This document shows, one piece after another, positions 26,132 to 34,432 of a DNA stretch of 64,000 nucleotides (the stretch's first letter is position 1; each line of letters opens with the position of its first letter). This DNA is from Agathobacter sp. (lineage in GTDB: Bacteria; Bacillota; Clostridia; Lachnospirales; Lachnospiraceae). A program made the translations under genes and the position numbers. The notes under the pieces are model-generated. The model did no database searches, was not told where the DNA came from, and worked only from the letters and a program-made list of their open reading frames with translations. Location of the stretch: NCBI GenBank assembly GCA_022772675.1, contig JALEZW010000024.1:24651-88650 (forward strand). Reading direction: 5' to 3'.

Positions 26132-26575
26132 TCAGAGCCCCACCACATACATTTGCAGAATATACGCTCCAAACAAAAAAGGAACAAAGGGTATCTGTGT
26201 TTTTCCTTTTTTATGTCCTGCCACAATGAGAAGAAGCGCTGTAAAACCCGCAATCGTAATTGCAGCCATACATACAGACAGTATTTCCTCTACCGGCAGA
26301 AAACAGCCCAGTTCCAAAATAATCCAGGCATCTCCATATCCTATGCTTTCTTTTGTGCTCCACGCAGCCAGAAATACAAGAGCCCCCGGTATCAGCCGAA
26401 AAAGAAGATTCCAGTTCTTATATTCGCCTCCCACTGCAGTCAAAATAATTCCTGCCAGTCCTGTCAAAAATATCGGCAGACTGCTGAGCTTTTTTGTACG
26501 GAAATCCTCAAATGCGGAAACTCCCAGCCCGACTCCCAGAACGAGAGATTTTATCACACCTATCGTTACTTTCAT
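26132..26575 (-). CDS. Prepilin peptidase (A24), second copy in the locus
   Basis: A polytopic membrane aspartic peptidase, 147 residues with about five hydrophobic segments. Both A24 catalytic aspartates are in place: Asp in SAFEDFRTKK (about residue 23) and Asp in GYGDAW (about 78). The family normally cleaves the leader from Flp pilins and TadE/F pseudopilins. Another A24 gene heads this operon (33525-34064), so each may serve a different substrate. It lies between the two TadE-like genes. Confidence 0.85.
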   Translation of the reverse strand: MKVTIGVIKSLVLGVGLGVSAFEDFRTKKLSSLPIFLTGLAGIILTAVGGEYKNWNLLFRLIPGALVFLAAWSTKESIGYGDAWIILELGCFLPVEEILSVCMAAITIAGFTALLLIVAGHKKGKTQIPFVPFLFGAYILQMYVVGL

Positions 26576-26596
26576 TTACTCCTCCTGTCTGCCTGA

Positions 26597-27499
26597 TCAT
26601 CCGCACTTTGAACAGGGACCTCTTCCCCCGACTTCCGAAATCGGAATCAGGTAAATAGTCCTTTTTAACCCCGAACAGGAAAGACTGTCATGATAACAGG
26701 TTCCATAATCCGTAATAAAAACCTGTTTCTTTCCTGAATTAGTTACCACGCAATCAGAACACGCGTAGTATTTATGCCCATCTTTATTTCGCAGTCCCTT
26801 TATTTGGGCGATATTTACAGTCTGAATGCTGAGATCCAGATAATGACATTTACGGTCCCTGTGATATACCTTTCCATGCTCCGTTACATACACGTAATCT
26901 TCTGTCGTTCCATCTGTCCTGTCTCCTGTCCATTTGCGGCTTCTGCTGCCTTGTGTAATCATAACACCTTTGACAGTAAAAAATGAAACCGGAACTTTCA
27001 TATAATAACTTGCCTGCAGGCTGACATAATTATCTTTCATATCCGACTGCAGCAAAGTCACACCGTTTCTTCCTCCCTTCACAAACCTTTCCGTGAGAGG
27101 ATACTGTTCCAGTTCTTTTCTAAAATATCCTTCTGCGGAAGTAAATAATCCTGCCTCCGACGAAACAGAAGAAGCAACACATGCGGTCTTTCGGCCTGCA
27201 TAATCCAGAGCTTCCTGCACCTGTGTCTGTACCTGAAGGACTCGAAAGAAAAACAAAATAGTAACAAAGAAAAAAGCCAGAATTGGAATGATAACAGCAG
27301 CTTCCAGCGTATAAGACCCTTTATGGCGGGAGCACAAGGATGTCTTTTTGCCAAAAAGTCTTAGTTTGGGAGAAAAACTGTTTTGCGGAACAGCTTCTAT
27401 ATCATATTCATTTATTTTTTTCTCTTTATTTACCTGCTTCGGAAAAGATTGAACGTCGAGGGGATTATCATTCTTATGACTCCTTCGACAAAAAGACAT
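26597..27499 (-). CDS. TadE-like pseudopilin with duplicated Cys/His C-terminal module
   Basis: A 300-residue protein. A 60-residue cytoplasmic leader precedes the prepilin-type segment HKGSYTLEAAVIIPILAFFF (about 59-78), typical of TadE. After an extracellular domain, the last 105 residues contain two copies of a module: V(Y/F)(V/I)T-x2-G-x2-YH-x4-C-x2-L with a closing C-S-x-C. The first ends YYACSDC and the second GPCSKCG. Such Cys/His spacing suggests metal binding or disulphides outside the cell. Leader length and tail are both unusual for TadE. It lies two bases after the DUF5702 gene. Confidence 0.85.
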   Translation of the reverse strand: MSFCRRSHKNDNPLDVQSFPKQVNKEKKINEYDIEAVPQNSFSPKLRLFGKKTSLCSRHKGSYTLEAAVIIPILAFFFVTILFFFRVLQVQTQVQEALDYAGRKTACVASSVSSEAGLFTSAEGYFRKELEQYPLTERFVKGGRNGVTLLQSDMKDNYVSLQASYYMKVPVSFFTVKGVMITQGSRSRKWTGDRTDGTTEDYVYVTEHGKVYHRDRKCHYLDLSIQTVNIAQIKGLRNKDGHKYYACSDCVVTNSGKKQVFITDYGTCYHDSLSCSGLKRTIYLIPISEVGGRGPCSKCG

Positions 27500-27501
27500 C
27501 C

Positions 27502-29073
27502 TTATACCTCCTCCTTTCCCTTAATATAGCTATATTCGGAATTTGTCCGTATACAAAATCTGTCCCCACGGGCACCAAGCAGACTGACAAACCCAAGAAA
27601 CACCGGCTTAAATTCATAAGCTGCTACGATTTTTGTCTCGCAAAGCACATGATCCATTCTGAAATGTTCGTATCCTTCCTGTTTTCGAATGGCAGCTTCC
27701 TGAATATCCATAGTTCGCATTGCAAGCTCTGTCTCTCCATGGAAAAGTAAAAGCATTGCAAGATACTGTCCATAATCAAGCCCCTGTGGACAATCTTTTG
27801 CTACGCTCCAGCCGGAAAGCAGCTCTGGCAGCGCATTCACATTAGATGTCCAGTCCACTGAACTTTTAATCAGGGAAATTTTACCCCCCGACAGTAAAGT
27901 GCGAACATCCAGCACACTTTCTGCAAATGCCCAGGCCGCAAGAATTCCATATTTTACAGCCTCGATAACCAGCGGATTTGCGGACATTCCAGCCAGAGCC
28001 AATGCCAGCGTCATAGCCTCCTCCTGTTTTTCCGGTGATGCTGCCAGGGATGCCAGATTTAATGGTTCCCGAAGTGTTAACAGTTCTCCCACAACTATTT
28101 TCAAATTTTCACTGTCCTCCGCCTTCCCTCCCAATACATACTCAATTTCATAGGAAAGTCCCCGATTTTCTCCCGGATTCGTATAACTGCTTAAATAATT
28201 GATTAAGTACTGATTAAACAGTACCTGCTCATACCAATCCTCATTTGTAACAGGTTTCATGGTTCCCGTCTCCAACTTTCGATGTGATACTGTATCCGCT
28301 AAATCCACCGTCTTATCCGACACCTGTGCATTTTCCGGCAGAACAAGAGAAAGAACCCCTTTTTTCTTTATCTCTGCTACCGTAGTCAGCAAATTTTCCT
28401 CTTTTGAATCACCCGCTCCGGATTCACTCTTGACTGCCGCACCCTTTCGTGCTGACTTCCTCTTTTCTGCGGAAGTGCTTTTCAAGTTACCGGATGATGT
28501 GCTGCCTGCTCCCTGCTCATCAAATTTCTCCGGATGCTTTAACGCATCCATTGCTTCATTAATACTTTCATCTGTATCTGCACAGTCCTTGGAAACTTCT
28601 TTTACAGACTCATAATTGTTGTACACAGACTTTGCCATCTCATATGCCATATTTTTTTTCATGTAAGCGCAAACAACCTGACTGAACGCTTTCCCGTTCT
28701 GATCGGTCATCAAACGATATGGTGTAAACTCGATATCTGTCATTTCCGCAGTAAGAAGACTCATTCCGGAAGACAGGGGATTTTTTCCCCTGCTTCCCAG
28801 ATTATATGCGGTAAGGTTTCTCATTTCCGCTTCCCTTTGATTAAAAGAAAAGTTTCCTGCCGCATCTTCTGCACAAACACCGAGAATCCTGTACTCTTCC
28901 CATAGAGGGCTGCAGTAATCCGCAAACACCGACTCTAAAACCGAATCACTGTTCATCGGAAGGACTTTTTCAAACTCATGATACCTTGCCACTTCCAAAA
29001 GAGTAAACAGCATCTGCGCAATCAGCATGAAGGACAGTGCCGCAAAGACTGTGATACTTCCTTTTCGTTTCAC
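27502..29073 (-). CDS. DUF5702-like large pseudopilin-type protein of the Tad locus
   Basis: A 523-residue protein with a GTG start that shares its G with the TAG of the Flp gene, preceded by AGGGGA. The N terminus KRKGSITVFAALSFMLIAQMLF resembles a class III signal and helix, though the +5 Glu is replaced. The rest is extracellular, with a Ser/Lys-rich region around residues 185-225 and a helical C-terminal half. This layout corresponds to DUF5702 proteins that follow flp in Clostridia Tad loci; they may take the place of TadF/TadG. Function in pilus assembly is inferred from position. Confidence 0.8.
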   Translation of the reverse strand: MKRKGSITVFAALSFMLIAQMLFTLLEVARYHEFEKVLPMNSDSVLESVFADYCSPLWEEYRILGVCAEDAAGNFSFNQREAEMRNLTAYNLGSRGKNPLSSGMSLLTAEMTDIEFTPYRLMTDQNGKAFSQVVCAYMKKNMAYEMAKSVYNNYESVKEVSKDCADTDESINEAMDALKHPEKFDEQGAGSTSSGNLKSTSAEKRKSARKGAAVKSESGAGDSKEENLLTTVAEIKKKGVLSLVLPENAQVSDKTVDLADTVSHRKLETGTMKPVTNEDWYEQVLFNQYLINYLSSYTNPGENRGLSYEIEYVLGGKAEDSENLKIVVGELLTLREPLNLASLAASPEKQEEAMTLALALAGMSANPLVIEAVKYGILAAWAFAESVLDVRTLLSGGKISLIKSSVDWTSNVNALPELLSGWSVAKDCPQGLDYGQYLAMLLLFHGETELAMRTMDIQEAAIRKQEGYEHFRMDHVLCETKIVAAYEFKPVFLGFVSLLGARGDRFCIRTNSEYSYIKGKEEV

Positions 29074-29240
29074 TAGATTTCCCCTGAACGGTCTTTGATC
29101 GTACCAAAAATGTCTGTAACAATTGATGTTAACTGTTTCTTGAAAATCAAAACAAGACCAATTAATACCACCACGATCAACACCATTTCTACAACTCCAA
29201 CGCCCTCTTCATCCATCAAAAAGTTTTTAAATCCTAACAT
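29073..29240 (-). CDS. Flp1-like type IVb pilin (major pilin candidate)
   Basis: A 55-residue gene that is easily overlooked because of its length. The protein starts MLGFKNFLMDEEGVGVVEM and continues with a hydrophobic helix (VLIVVVLIGLVLIF) and a short polar tail. DEEG followed by VGVVE gives a prepilin cleavage after Gly, with Glu at mature position 5, the type IVb pilin hallmark. The ribosome binding site is AAGGAGG. It sits 12 bases downstream of tadC, the expected place for the structural pilin in these loci, and is the only Flp-like gene seen here. Confidence 0.9.
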   Translation of the reverse strand: MLGFKNFLMDEEGVGVVEMVLIVVVLIGLVLIFKKQLTSIVTDIFGTIKDRSGEI

Positions 29241-29252
29241 AATTTTTCCTCC

Positions 29253-30470
29253 TTATAATCGAAATGACATCATTGCAGGGACCATGATAATGGCTATCAC
29301 TATCCCAAGCATAAGCATGAGCGGCATGAGCATCCTGGTTCCTGCCTCCTCACCCAGTTTTCTTGCAAGAGCCTTCTTCTCCTCTAAAGCAGACTCTGCT
29401 TCCTGCTCCAAAAGCTGGCACAATCCCCTGCTTCCAGTCTGGAGATTCTGTAAAAGTATACGGATCAGCCTCTGATAAGACCCTACATCAACCCGTTCTG
29501 CAAATTTCTGGTACGCACGTTTTACACTTTCTCCATCCATAATTTCATAATTGGTAATCACCATTTCCTCGTAAATGGCCCTCTTTGGAATTTCCTTTTT
29601 CTGCCTTTTATCATGATATTGCGCGGAAATTCTATTCCATGCCTGTTCTAAAGACATCCCGGATCCCAGTAAAATCAGTAGTTTACTCACTATTTCAGAA
29701 TAATCTAAAAGCATCTGATCTTTTCGATTCTTCTCCTCTGTCCTTTTTCTCTCTGCCGCAGTCAGAGTTAATAAGACAAGAATGAGAATCTCAAAAAACA
29801 GAATCTTTAATACCAGGTGCTGCTTTTTCTCTTTCCACTTCAGGGCAATCCCCCCTGCCTTCTCCGGTAATTTCAGATACTTGCTTCCCTCCTGGTCACA
29901 CTGTTTTTCCACTGCTGCTGAAATATCCTTTAAAATCTGTTCCTTTTCTGACAATTTCTTTGGATATACCTGAAATGAAAATGCATAGTTTTCACGATAG
30001 CTGCCGCAGGACAGTTCAACAGATGCTTTTACAAGGTTTCCATCCTTTCCAATATTCTTACTTTGAATTTTTCCATCAATATCCACGTATTGATAGCTAT
30101 CCAACGTCCACTCTGCTTTTACCATTTTATCTGCATAGGACTCCCTCATATGTACGGAATCGGTCACATAATCTGCCTTCTCCCCATCTGTAAAAAAATC
30201 CTTATCGATTTCCTCTTCAGCTTTTCGGAAATACTCTTTTGCCATTTTTTCATTCACTTTTTCGGCAGGAACCGTGAGTTCATAATTGTAATTCTTTAAT
30301 ACAGTGCCGGCATCCAATTCCAAATCCACACTCTGCTTTCCACTGCCCGGACTGCCACGGATAATGCGGTTTTTCTCATCCAGACTCTTGCCGGTCATCT
30401 CTGCACATGCTCCGAAAAAAAGCAGAAGTACACACACCGCAAGTACCTGCCAGATTTTTTTCTTATTCAT
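29253..30470 (-). CDS. tadC: TadC-like T2SS F-domain protein with an exported N-terminal domain
   Basis: Inner-membrane platform protein of the pilus. The C-terminal 170 residues carry the T2SSF domain (LLILLGSGMSLEQAWNRI, then QRLIRILLQNLQTGSRGLCQLL and the closing hydrophobic segment LMLMLGIVIAIIMVPAMM). Unusually, about 200 residues precede the first core membrane helix (about 218-236). They begin with a signal-like segment VLAVCVLLLFFGACAE that resembles a lipobox, followed by a polar beta-rich region. Ordinary TadC proteins lack this part. It could be an extracytoplasmic sensor or a fused lipoprotein domain. Confidence 0.82.
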   Translation of the reverse strand: MNKKKIWQVLAVCVLLLFFGACAEMTGKSLDEKNRIIRGSPGSGKQSVDLELDAGTVLKNYNYELTVPAEKVNEKMAKEYFRKAEEEIDKDFFTDGEKADYVTDSVHMRESYADKMVKAEWTLDSYQYVDIDGKIQSKNIGKDGNLVKASVELSCGSYRENYAFSFQVYPKKLSEKEQILKDISAAVEKQCDQEGSKYLKLPEKAGGIALKWKEKKQHLVLKILFFEILILVLLTLTAAERKRTEEKNRKDQMLLDYSEIVSKLLILLGSGMSLEQAWNRISAQYHDKRQKKEIPKRAIYEEMVITNYEIMDGESVKRAYQKFAERVDVGSYQRLIRILLQNLQTGSRGLCQLLEQEAESALEEKKALARKLGEEAGTRMLMPLMLMLGIVIAIIMVPAMMSFRL

Positions 30471-30504
30471 CGGTCTCCTCCCTTCGTATTTTTGTTTTAT
30501 CTTT

Positions 30505-31242
30505 CTATACCCGGATTTTCAAAATCTTATCAGCCAGTACAATGGCTCCACCATAAGCCAGAAGGCAGACAGTCATAAACAAAACCCCCGGCACATTTCC
30601 ATATAAGACATCCAGAAAATCCATGGATGTCAGTTTCAGATAGGCCAGAATAAAAAGCGGAATGATATTCATAACTTTCTGTTCCATTTTTCTGGAAGCA
30701 ACCTGAACCTGAATTTCCCGCTCCGTCTCATACCTTGCACGCATATTTCCAACAGTTCCTTCCATAATCGTTACAAAATTTCCCCCACTACGCTTTGCAA
30801 ATGCAAATACCTCTGCAAAGCTTGCTATATCTGCATTCCCGGAACGGTTCGAAAAGTCTGAAAGCAGCTGTTCTATGGGAATATTTAGAGCGATAGAATG
30901 ATTCATTTCCGCCAGTTCCCGATAAAGATAAGAGTCCTCCCCATAGAGTGCCAGCATCTCACCCTCTGCTTCCTTCCATGCGTTTTCCATAGACAATCCC
31001 GCCAGCAGTGCTGCACTGATGGTACGGAGAGCATCAATAAACTCTTTTGCCAGCTGCGCCTGCACACGCTCTATCCCGGCACGTTTTTCCTGTCTGATAA
31101 AAAACAGGAATAGAAAAGGCAGCAGCAGAAGTCCGAACCAGCTGGAATAAAACAAATATGCAATCACAAAGGTAAGAAGCGCAGACAGGCCCAAACATTT
31201 TAACTTTTCTCTCCTGCTAAGATGATATATGCGATAATCCAT
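30505..31242 (-). CDS. tadB: TadB-like T2SS F-domain protein
   Basis: Second inner-membrane platform subunit, 245 residues. Two N-terminal hydrophobic segments (about 17-50) precede the F domain with EFIDALRTISAALLAGLSMENAW (about 86-108) and FAFAKRSGGNFVTIMEGTVGNM. Two C-terminal membrane helices close the protein. It partners TadC to couple the TadA motor to pilin movement. It overlaps tadA by 26 bases and has AAGGAGA upstream. Length and order (tadA-tadB-tadC) are standard. Confidence 0.9.
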   Translation of the reverse strand: MDYRIYHLSRREKLKCLGLSALLTFVIAYLFYSSWFGLLLLPFLFLFFIRQEKRAGIERVQAQLAKEFIDALRTISAALLAGLSMENAWKEAEGEMLALYGEDSYLYRELAEMNHSIALNIPIEQLLSDFSNRSGNADIASFAEVFAFAKRSGGNFVTIMEGTVGNMRARYETEREIQVQVASRKMEQKVMNIIPLFILAYLKLTSMDFLDVLYGNVPGVLFMTVCLLAYGGAIVLADKILKIRV

Positions 31243-32452
31243 GTGTTTCTCCTTTTTCCATTGAGATCCCCGTCATCTTGAGCTTTTTTAAATTACGGAG
31301 CTGTCCTGTTTTTTCCAAATGCCAGTCCCCATCTGCTCCCTGCAGACGGTAAAGCGGCTCCAGACAGATTTCTCCATCCTTGATTCCGCATAGCTCTGAT
31401 ATTTCCAGAACCCGTCTGCTCTTATCCGGCAGTCTGCCCAAATGCACGATTACATCAATGCCGGAAGCAATCTGCTGGCGGATTGCAGCAATGGGCAGAT
31501 CCATTCCCATTAAAACCATCATCTCCAGCCGGGATAATATGTCACGGCTGGAATTTCCGTGGGCAGTGGACAGACCTCCGTCATGCCCTGTATTAAGTGC
31601 CTGAAGCATATCAAAAGCCTCCGCTCCACGGCACTCGCCTATTATTATTCTGTCCGGCCTCATTCTCAGAGACGTCCGAATCAGATCCCGAATCGTAACA
31701 GGCATGACTCCCTCCATGTTTGCATTCCTTGTCTCCAGTCTTACAAGATTGTGAACTCCCTGTATCTGAAGTTCCGCAGAATCTTCAATTGTAATCACAC
31801 GTTCATCCTCCGGGATATACTGCGACAATGCATTAAGAAATGTTGTTTTACCGGAACTGGTTCCTCCGGATACAAGAAGATTGTACCTTGCCCTAACCAG
31901 CATGCAAAGAAACTCTGCCGCATCCTCCGTAAGTGCCCCCTTTTCAATCAATCTCCTCATATCAAGCGGTTTCTCCGGGAACTTACGAATCGTAATTGTT
32001 GATCCATCCAGAGAAATCGGCGATAAAACAATGTTCACTCGCGAACCATCCTCCAGTCTGGTATCTACAATCGGATTTGACATATTTACCACCCGGTTAT
32101 GCCGACCCACAATCTGCTGAATGACATCCTGCATTTTTTCCTCACTTGCAAAGCGCTGATTCCATGGATATACCTGCCCTTCTTTCTCGTAAAAAATATG
32201 CTCCGGTCCATTGACCATAATTTCCGATACCATCGGGTCATCAATCAGTTCCTGCAGGGCATCAAGTTTTCTCAGGGAATTAAACACACGCTGCTCCAGC
32301 TGCATGCGTTCGGCAATGGAAACTGAACTTCCCTGTAAAACCTGGGATGTCTCCTCCCCAATCAGATTTTCAATCTCCTGGTCTGTCATCTCCCGTGACA
32401 GATCCATCCGCTCCAATACATGTTTTCTAATTTGTGTTATAAAATCATCCAA
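31217..32452 (-). CDS. tadA: TadA/CpaF-type pilus assembly ATPase
   Basis: Cytoplasmic hexameric secretion ATPase powering pilus extension and perhaps retraction. The helical N-terminal domain (1-90) is followed by the PAS-like region and the ATPase core: Walker A VSGGTSSGKTTFLNAL (about 190-205), the Asp box TIEDSAELQ, Walker B region RMRPDRIIIGECRG, and the His box STAHGNS. The start codon is TTG at 32450-32452, with GGAGG ten bases upstream and an eight-base overlap with the CpaE-like gene, so initiation may depend on coupling. Length (411) is normal. Confidence 0.94.
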   Translation of the reverse strand: MDDFITQIRKHVLERMDLSREMTDQEIENLIGEETSQVLQGSSVSIAERMQLEQRVFNSLRKLDALQELIDDPMVSEIMVNGPEHIFYEKEGQVYPWNQRFASEEKMQDVIQQIVGRHNRVVNMSNPIVDTRLEDGSRVNIVLSPISLDGSTITIRKFPEKPLDMRRLIEKGALTEDAAEFLCMLVRARYNLLVSGGTSSGKTTFLNALSQYIPEDERVITIEDSAELQIQGVHNLVRLETRNANMEGVMPVTIRDLIRTSLRMRPDRIIIGECRGAEAFDMLQALNTGHDGGLSTAHGNSSRDILSRLEMMVLMGMDLPIAAIRQQIASGIDVIVHLGRLPDKSRRVLEISELCGIKDGEICLEPLYRLQGADGDWHLEKTGQLRNLKKLKMTGISMEKGETHGLSHISS

Positions 32453-33449
32453 CCGGCATCATCCTCCGGATACTGTCCCCAAATTCGTTCCATTTCCATT
32501 GCTCGACCAGCCGCTCGCAGGATACGGTTGGCGCTGTAACCACCGGCAGCTGTATTTCGCGCAGGTTGTCTGCAACCCGATCCTCGCCACGTGTTTTCAG
32601 CTCTGCAAAAAATTCCTTCTCTCTCCATTGTCCAAGTCCTCCTCTGCTTTTCATCAGGTAAATTTCCCTGCAGCTCCCCAACAGCTCAAAGAAACCTACA
32701 AATCTTGATCCAAGGTTTAGTACGATAGTTGTATAATCCATCTCCTGTGCCAGAATCTGAAACAATTTCTGATACGTTGTATATTTCACTTCGCACAGGC
32801 ACTCTGTATTTCCGAGAGGATACACTACATCCGCCCGGTCAAGGTGGCCGATACAGGAGACCATTCTGCTTCTGGAATATTTTCCACTTTCCGCCATCAC
32901 CAGCAGTTCCTCCATTCCACAGGCCGAATGCTCCTGAAGCAGCTGTGTCAGCCCGCTGTTTTCCTGCAGATCTAAAAGAAGAACCCTCTCTTTTTCACTG
33001 AGTATCGATGCAAGTGTAACTGCAAAAGGCAGCTGCATTTCATTTTCCGCCAGCGCATAGACTCCAAAAATCTGCATTTTTTTCTTAAGATTCCCGGCGC
33101 AGCTGCCGTATTTAATTTCCTCCCCGATCTGCATTAGTATCTCGTCCACAATTTTGTTGACTTCCTGATATTTATCCACAAAAAACACCCCCTTTCCTTC
33201 TAAAACATCCAGATTTTCTTCCCCATCACACAGATAAATTACCGGTGGGGAATCCCCTTCCAAAAGCACCGGATCCACTTCATCCCCCAATACGATTGCA
33301 TCCAGGTTTCCTCTCTCCTCCCATAATGCCTTCACATCCGTAAAAATATGCAGTTCCAGCTGCTCCCTGTAATGATTCATCAGACAGCCGGTAAACCGGT
33401 CCCCATATTCCCGGTCTCCAATGCAGAGTCCTAATCGTACCCGCTTCAT
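32445..33449 (-). CDS. CpaE/TadZ-like protein with a degenerate P-loop
   Basis: Localisation factor of the pilus machine by position (immediately before tadA). It has a receiver-like N-terminal domain (1-115; RLGLCIGDREYGDRF, DAIVLGDEV), then a ParA/MinD-fold region (about 130-330; VLLLDLQENSGLTQLLQ, TTIVLNLGSRFVGF). Where other family members have KGG-x-G(K/A)(T/S), this protein reads FGVYALAENEMQLPFAVTLAS, with no glycine-rich loop and no lysine. It therefore probably does not hydrolyse ATP. AAGGAGG precedes the ATG. Confidence 0.85.
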   Translation of the reverse strand: MKRVRLGLCIGDREYGDRFTGCLMNHYREQLELHIFTDVKALWEERGNLDAIVLGDEVDPVLLEGDSPPVIYLCDGEENLDVLEGKGVFFVDKYQEVNKIVDEILMQIGEEIKYGSCAGNLKKKMQIFGVYALAENEMQLPFAVTLASILSEKERVLLLDLQENSGLTQLLQEHSACGMEELLVMAESGKYSRSRMVSCIGHLDRADVVYPLGNTECLCEVKYTTYQKLFQILAQEMDYTTIVLNLGSRFVGFFELLGSCREIYLMKSRGGLGQWREKEFFAELKTRGEDRVADNLREIQLPVVTAPTVSCERLVEQWKWNEFGDSIRRMMPVG

Positions 33450-33524
33450 AGAACCTCCTTTCTTTGTTTAAACGCCAGTCCACGCATAACTGCTTTCGGC
33501 AATGGACCTCATCCTGCACTGTCT

Positions 33525-34064
33525 TCAGCCTGCATGCAGATAAACTCTTACCCTTGCAATCACAAAACCGAAAAGAATCGCAATGGAAAAATGCATCAGA
33601 TTTTTTTCCTCCGCCCACTCTCTGCGGTATGAAGTGATACGTCCCCCAAGCACATCCTGCAAATACATGCGTGCTTTCAAAAGACTAAGCTGCAGATTAT
33701 GATTACAGAGTAATCTTGCAACAGCAATCACTGCACCGACTGCAAAAGAAAACAACATACAGTCTGTCAACGTTTTGAAATTTGTAAATCCACCTATAAC
33801 GGAAAATAGTTTGATATCTCCTGCCCCTAAAACTCCCAGAAGATATAACAGATATAACATGATAACCGGAAATGAAATGTTCAAAAGAATTTGAACGACC
33901 CGTGGCATTCCACCCAGGATTATACCGAATGCCAACGATGCTATGAAACCCACAATGATCAGCCGGTTACTGATCCTCATGTTTCTAAAATCCTGAACCA
34001 CTGCCACAATTATGATTGCATACAGCGTCAGTACCGATGCCCCCTGCATCGAAATCAATTGCAT
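33525..34064 (-). CDS. tadV: TadV/CpaA-type prepilin peptidase (A24)
   Basis: First gene of the Tad operon. It is a polytopic aspartic peptidase of about 179 residues with six hydrophobic segments. The two catalytic aspartates sit in VVQDFRNMRISN (about residue 25) and LGAGDIKLFS (about 84), the classical GxGD motif. It matures Flp and probably TadE-like subunits. The ATG at 34064 directly follows an alternative GTG; both lie close to AAAGGGG, so the exact start is uncertain by a codon. It is transcribed from a near-perfect promoter 20 bases upstream. Confidence 0.9.
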   Translation of the reverse strand: MQLISMQGASVLTLYAIIIVAVVQDFRNMRISNRLIIVGFIASLAFGIILGGMPRVVQILLNISFPVIMLYLLYLLGVLGAGDIKLFSVIGGFTNFKTLTDCMLFSFAVGAVIAVARLLCNHNLQLSLLKARMYLQDVLGGRITSYRREWAEEKNLMHFSIAILFGFVIARVRVYLHAG

Positions 34065-34085
34065 CACCCCTTTGTTGTGAGTCGA

Positions 34086-34114
34086 ATTATAGCAACGAGA
34101 ATTTTGTTTGTCAA
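34086..34114 (-). promoter_or_regulatory. Sigma-A promoter of the Tad operon
   Basis: Minus strand TTGACA, 17 bases ending TTGC, TATAAT: a perfect match to both hexamers. It predicts strong constitutive transcription unless repressed. No operator-like repeat is visible over it. Confidence 0.9.
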
Positions 34115-34134
34115 GCAGTTTTTAAAAAAAATTT

Positions 34135-34164
34135 TTGTATATCTTTTCCATTTCTGCTTATACT
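34135..34164 (+). promoter_or_regulatory. Promoter of the DUF2508 gene
   Basis: TTGTAT, 18 bases, TATACT, ending 35 bases before the GTG start. It lies back to back with the Tad promoter, 21 bases away. Confidence 0.55.
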
Positions 34165-34198
34165 TGTTAAAAAGGGGATTAGGAAAGCAGGTGATTCA

Positions 34199-34432
34199 GT
34201 GAAATTATTTAAGACAACCCCACCGGAAAAAGACGGGTATGCCACACTTCTGCAGGATCTGCAGCAAACCACTGTCGAACTTCAAAATGCCTATGAAAAT
34301 CTCGAAAATGTTGTGGAACCGGACTTGATTGATTATTACATTTATCAGGCAAAAGCGGTCCAGATGCGATACAAATTCCTGCTGGGCTGTGTAAAAAAAT
34401 TAGAGGACTCCTACACCAGGAATCCTCTCTGA
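34199..34432 (+). CDS. DUF2508 (YaaL-like) small protein
   Basis: A 77-residue helical protein. The pattern of an N-terminal DLQQTTVELQNAYENLENV helix, then EPDLIDYYIYQAKAVQMRYKFLLG, matches DUF2508, a small family widespread in Firmicutes and related to B. subtilis YaaL, whose function is unknown. The GTG start at 34199 is favoured by GGAAAGCAGG upstream; an in-frame ATG far upstream lies before the promoter. Its 3' end overlaps the end of the convergent fliS gene by 22 bases. Confidence 0.85.
   Translation: MKLFKTTPPEKDGYATLLQDLQQTTVELQNAYENLENVVEPDLIDYYIYQAKAVQMRYKFLLGCVKKLEDSYTRNPL
34393..34428 (-). terminator. Terminator of fliS embedded in the 3' end of the DUF2508 gene
   Basis: On the minus strand AGAGGATTCCT pairs with AGGAGTCCTCT and is followed by AATTTTTTTAC. 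The hairpin contains the last codons and stop of fliS and lies wholly within the opposite-strand coding sequence. Confidence 0.75.

Noticed and set aside
29095..29475. Plus-strand frame across the Flp/TadC region
   Set aside because: It overlaps the clear Flp pilin and tadC genes on the other strand and encodes Thr/Ser-rich sequence with no features.
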